From Prevotella sp. UBA746 (GTDB lineage: Bacteria; Bacteroidota; Bacteroidia; Bacteroidales; Bacteroidaceae), in assembly GCA_002298545.1 (NCBI GenBank), contig DBKQ01000065.1:1-5714 (forward strand): a stretch of 5,714 bases of DNA. Reading direction: 5' to 3'. The position numbers were made by a program, and so were the translations under genes. The notes beneath the pieces were generated by a model. That model saw only the letters and a list, made by a program, of their open reading frames with translations. It was not told the DNA's origin and searched no databases. How positions within the stretch are numbered: the first letter of the stretch is position 1; every line of letters starts with the position of its first letter. Of this stretch, positions 5,695 through 5,714 are shown piece after piece.

Positions 5695-5714
5695 TGGGCG
5701 TTGACGGATTCGAA
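5695..5714 (-). tRNA. tRNA gene, 3' end only (isotype unknown), cut by the right edge
   Basis: Read on the minus strand, 5714 to 5695 gives TTCGAAT (T-loop, positions 54-60), CCGTC (3' side of the T-stem, 61-65), AACGCCC (3' acceptor strand, 66-72) and A73. The conserved T54, T55, C56, A58 and C61 are all present. The next bases are CGT, so the CCA end is not encoded and must be added after transcription. The acceptor 5' strand should be GGGCGTT. The anticodon lies outside the window, so I name no amino acid. Confidence 0.82.

Overview
This window looks like chromosomal DNA of a Bacteroidales bacterium, most likely Prevotella/Segatella-like. The evidence is the Bacteroidetes type of topoisomerase IV subunit A tail, the alpha2-type glycyl-tRNA synthetase, lipoproteins with acidic residues just after the lipidated cysteine, a TAnnTTTG promoter element ahead of glyS, and little sign of Shine-Dalgarno sequences. 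The genus is inferred from general similarity and moderate GC, without any search.

Layout, left to right. (1) 1-1029: the 3' part of a topoisomerase IV subunit A gene (parC), open at the left edge. It encodes the C-terminal beta-pinwheel, then an acidic tail ending in a QLNLF pentapeptide. (2) 1043-1876: a secreted, probably beta-barrel outer-membrane protein of unknown function, DUF3316-like. (3) 1881-2906: an S41 (tricorn-type) serine peptidase lipoprotein starting 4 bases after the previous stop. These three genes are close enough to be one transcript. (4) 2907-3075: an AT-rich intergenic region with the promoter for glyS. (5) 3076-4617: complete glycyl-tRNA synthetase. (6) 4687-5358: an FKBP-type peptidyl-prolyl isomerase lipoprotein, probably co-transcribed with glyS and closed by a strong intrinsic terminator at 5393-5440. 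(7) 5441-5714: a gene-free stretch holding a long interrupted palindrome, two promoter-like boxes, a 19-bp tandem repeat, and the terminator and 3' end of a minus-strand tRNA gene cut by the right edge.

The protein-coding part is ordinary core genome: topology control, translation, and envelope protein processing and folding. I see no mobile element, CRISPR array, defence system or clearly new multi-gene system. The points most worth a second look are the candidate sliding-clamp-binding motif at the ParC C-terminus, the 12-bp tandem duplication that contains the stop codon of the S41 peptidase gene, the altered FKBP pocket, and the structured region between the convergent glyS-FKBP unit and the tRNA.
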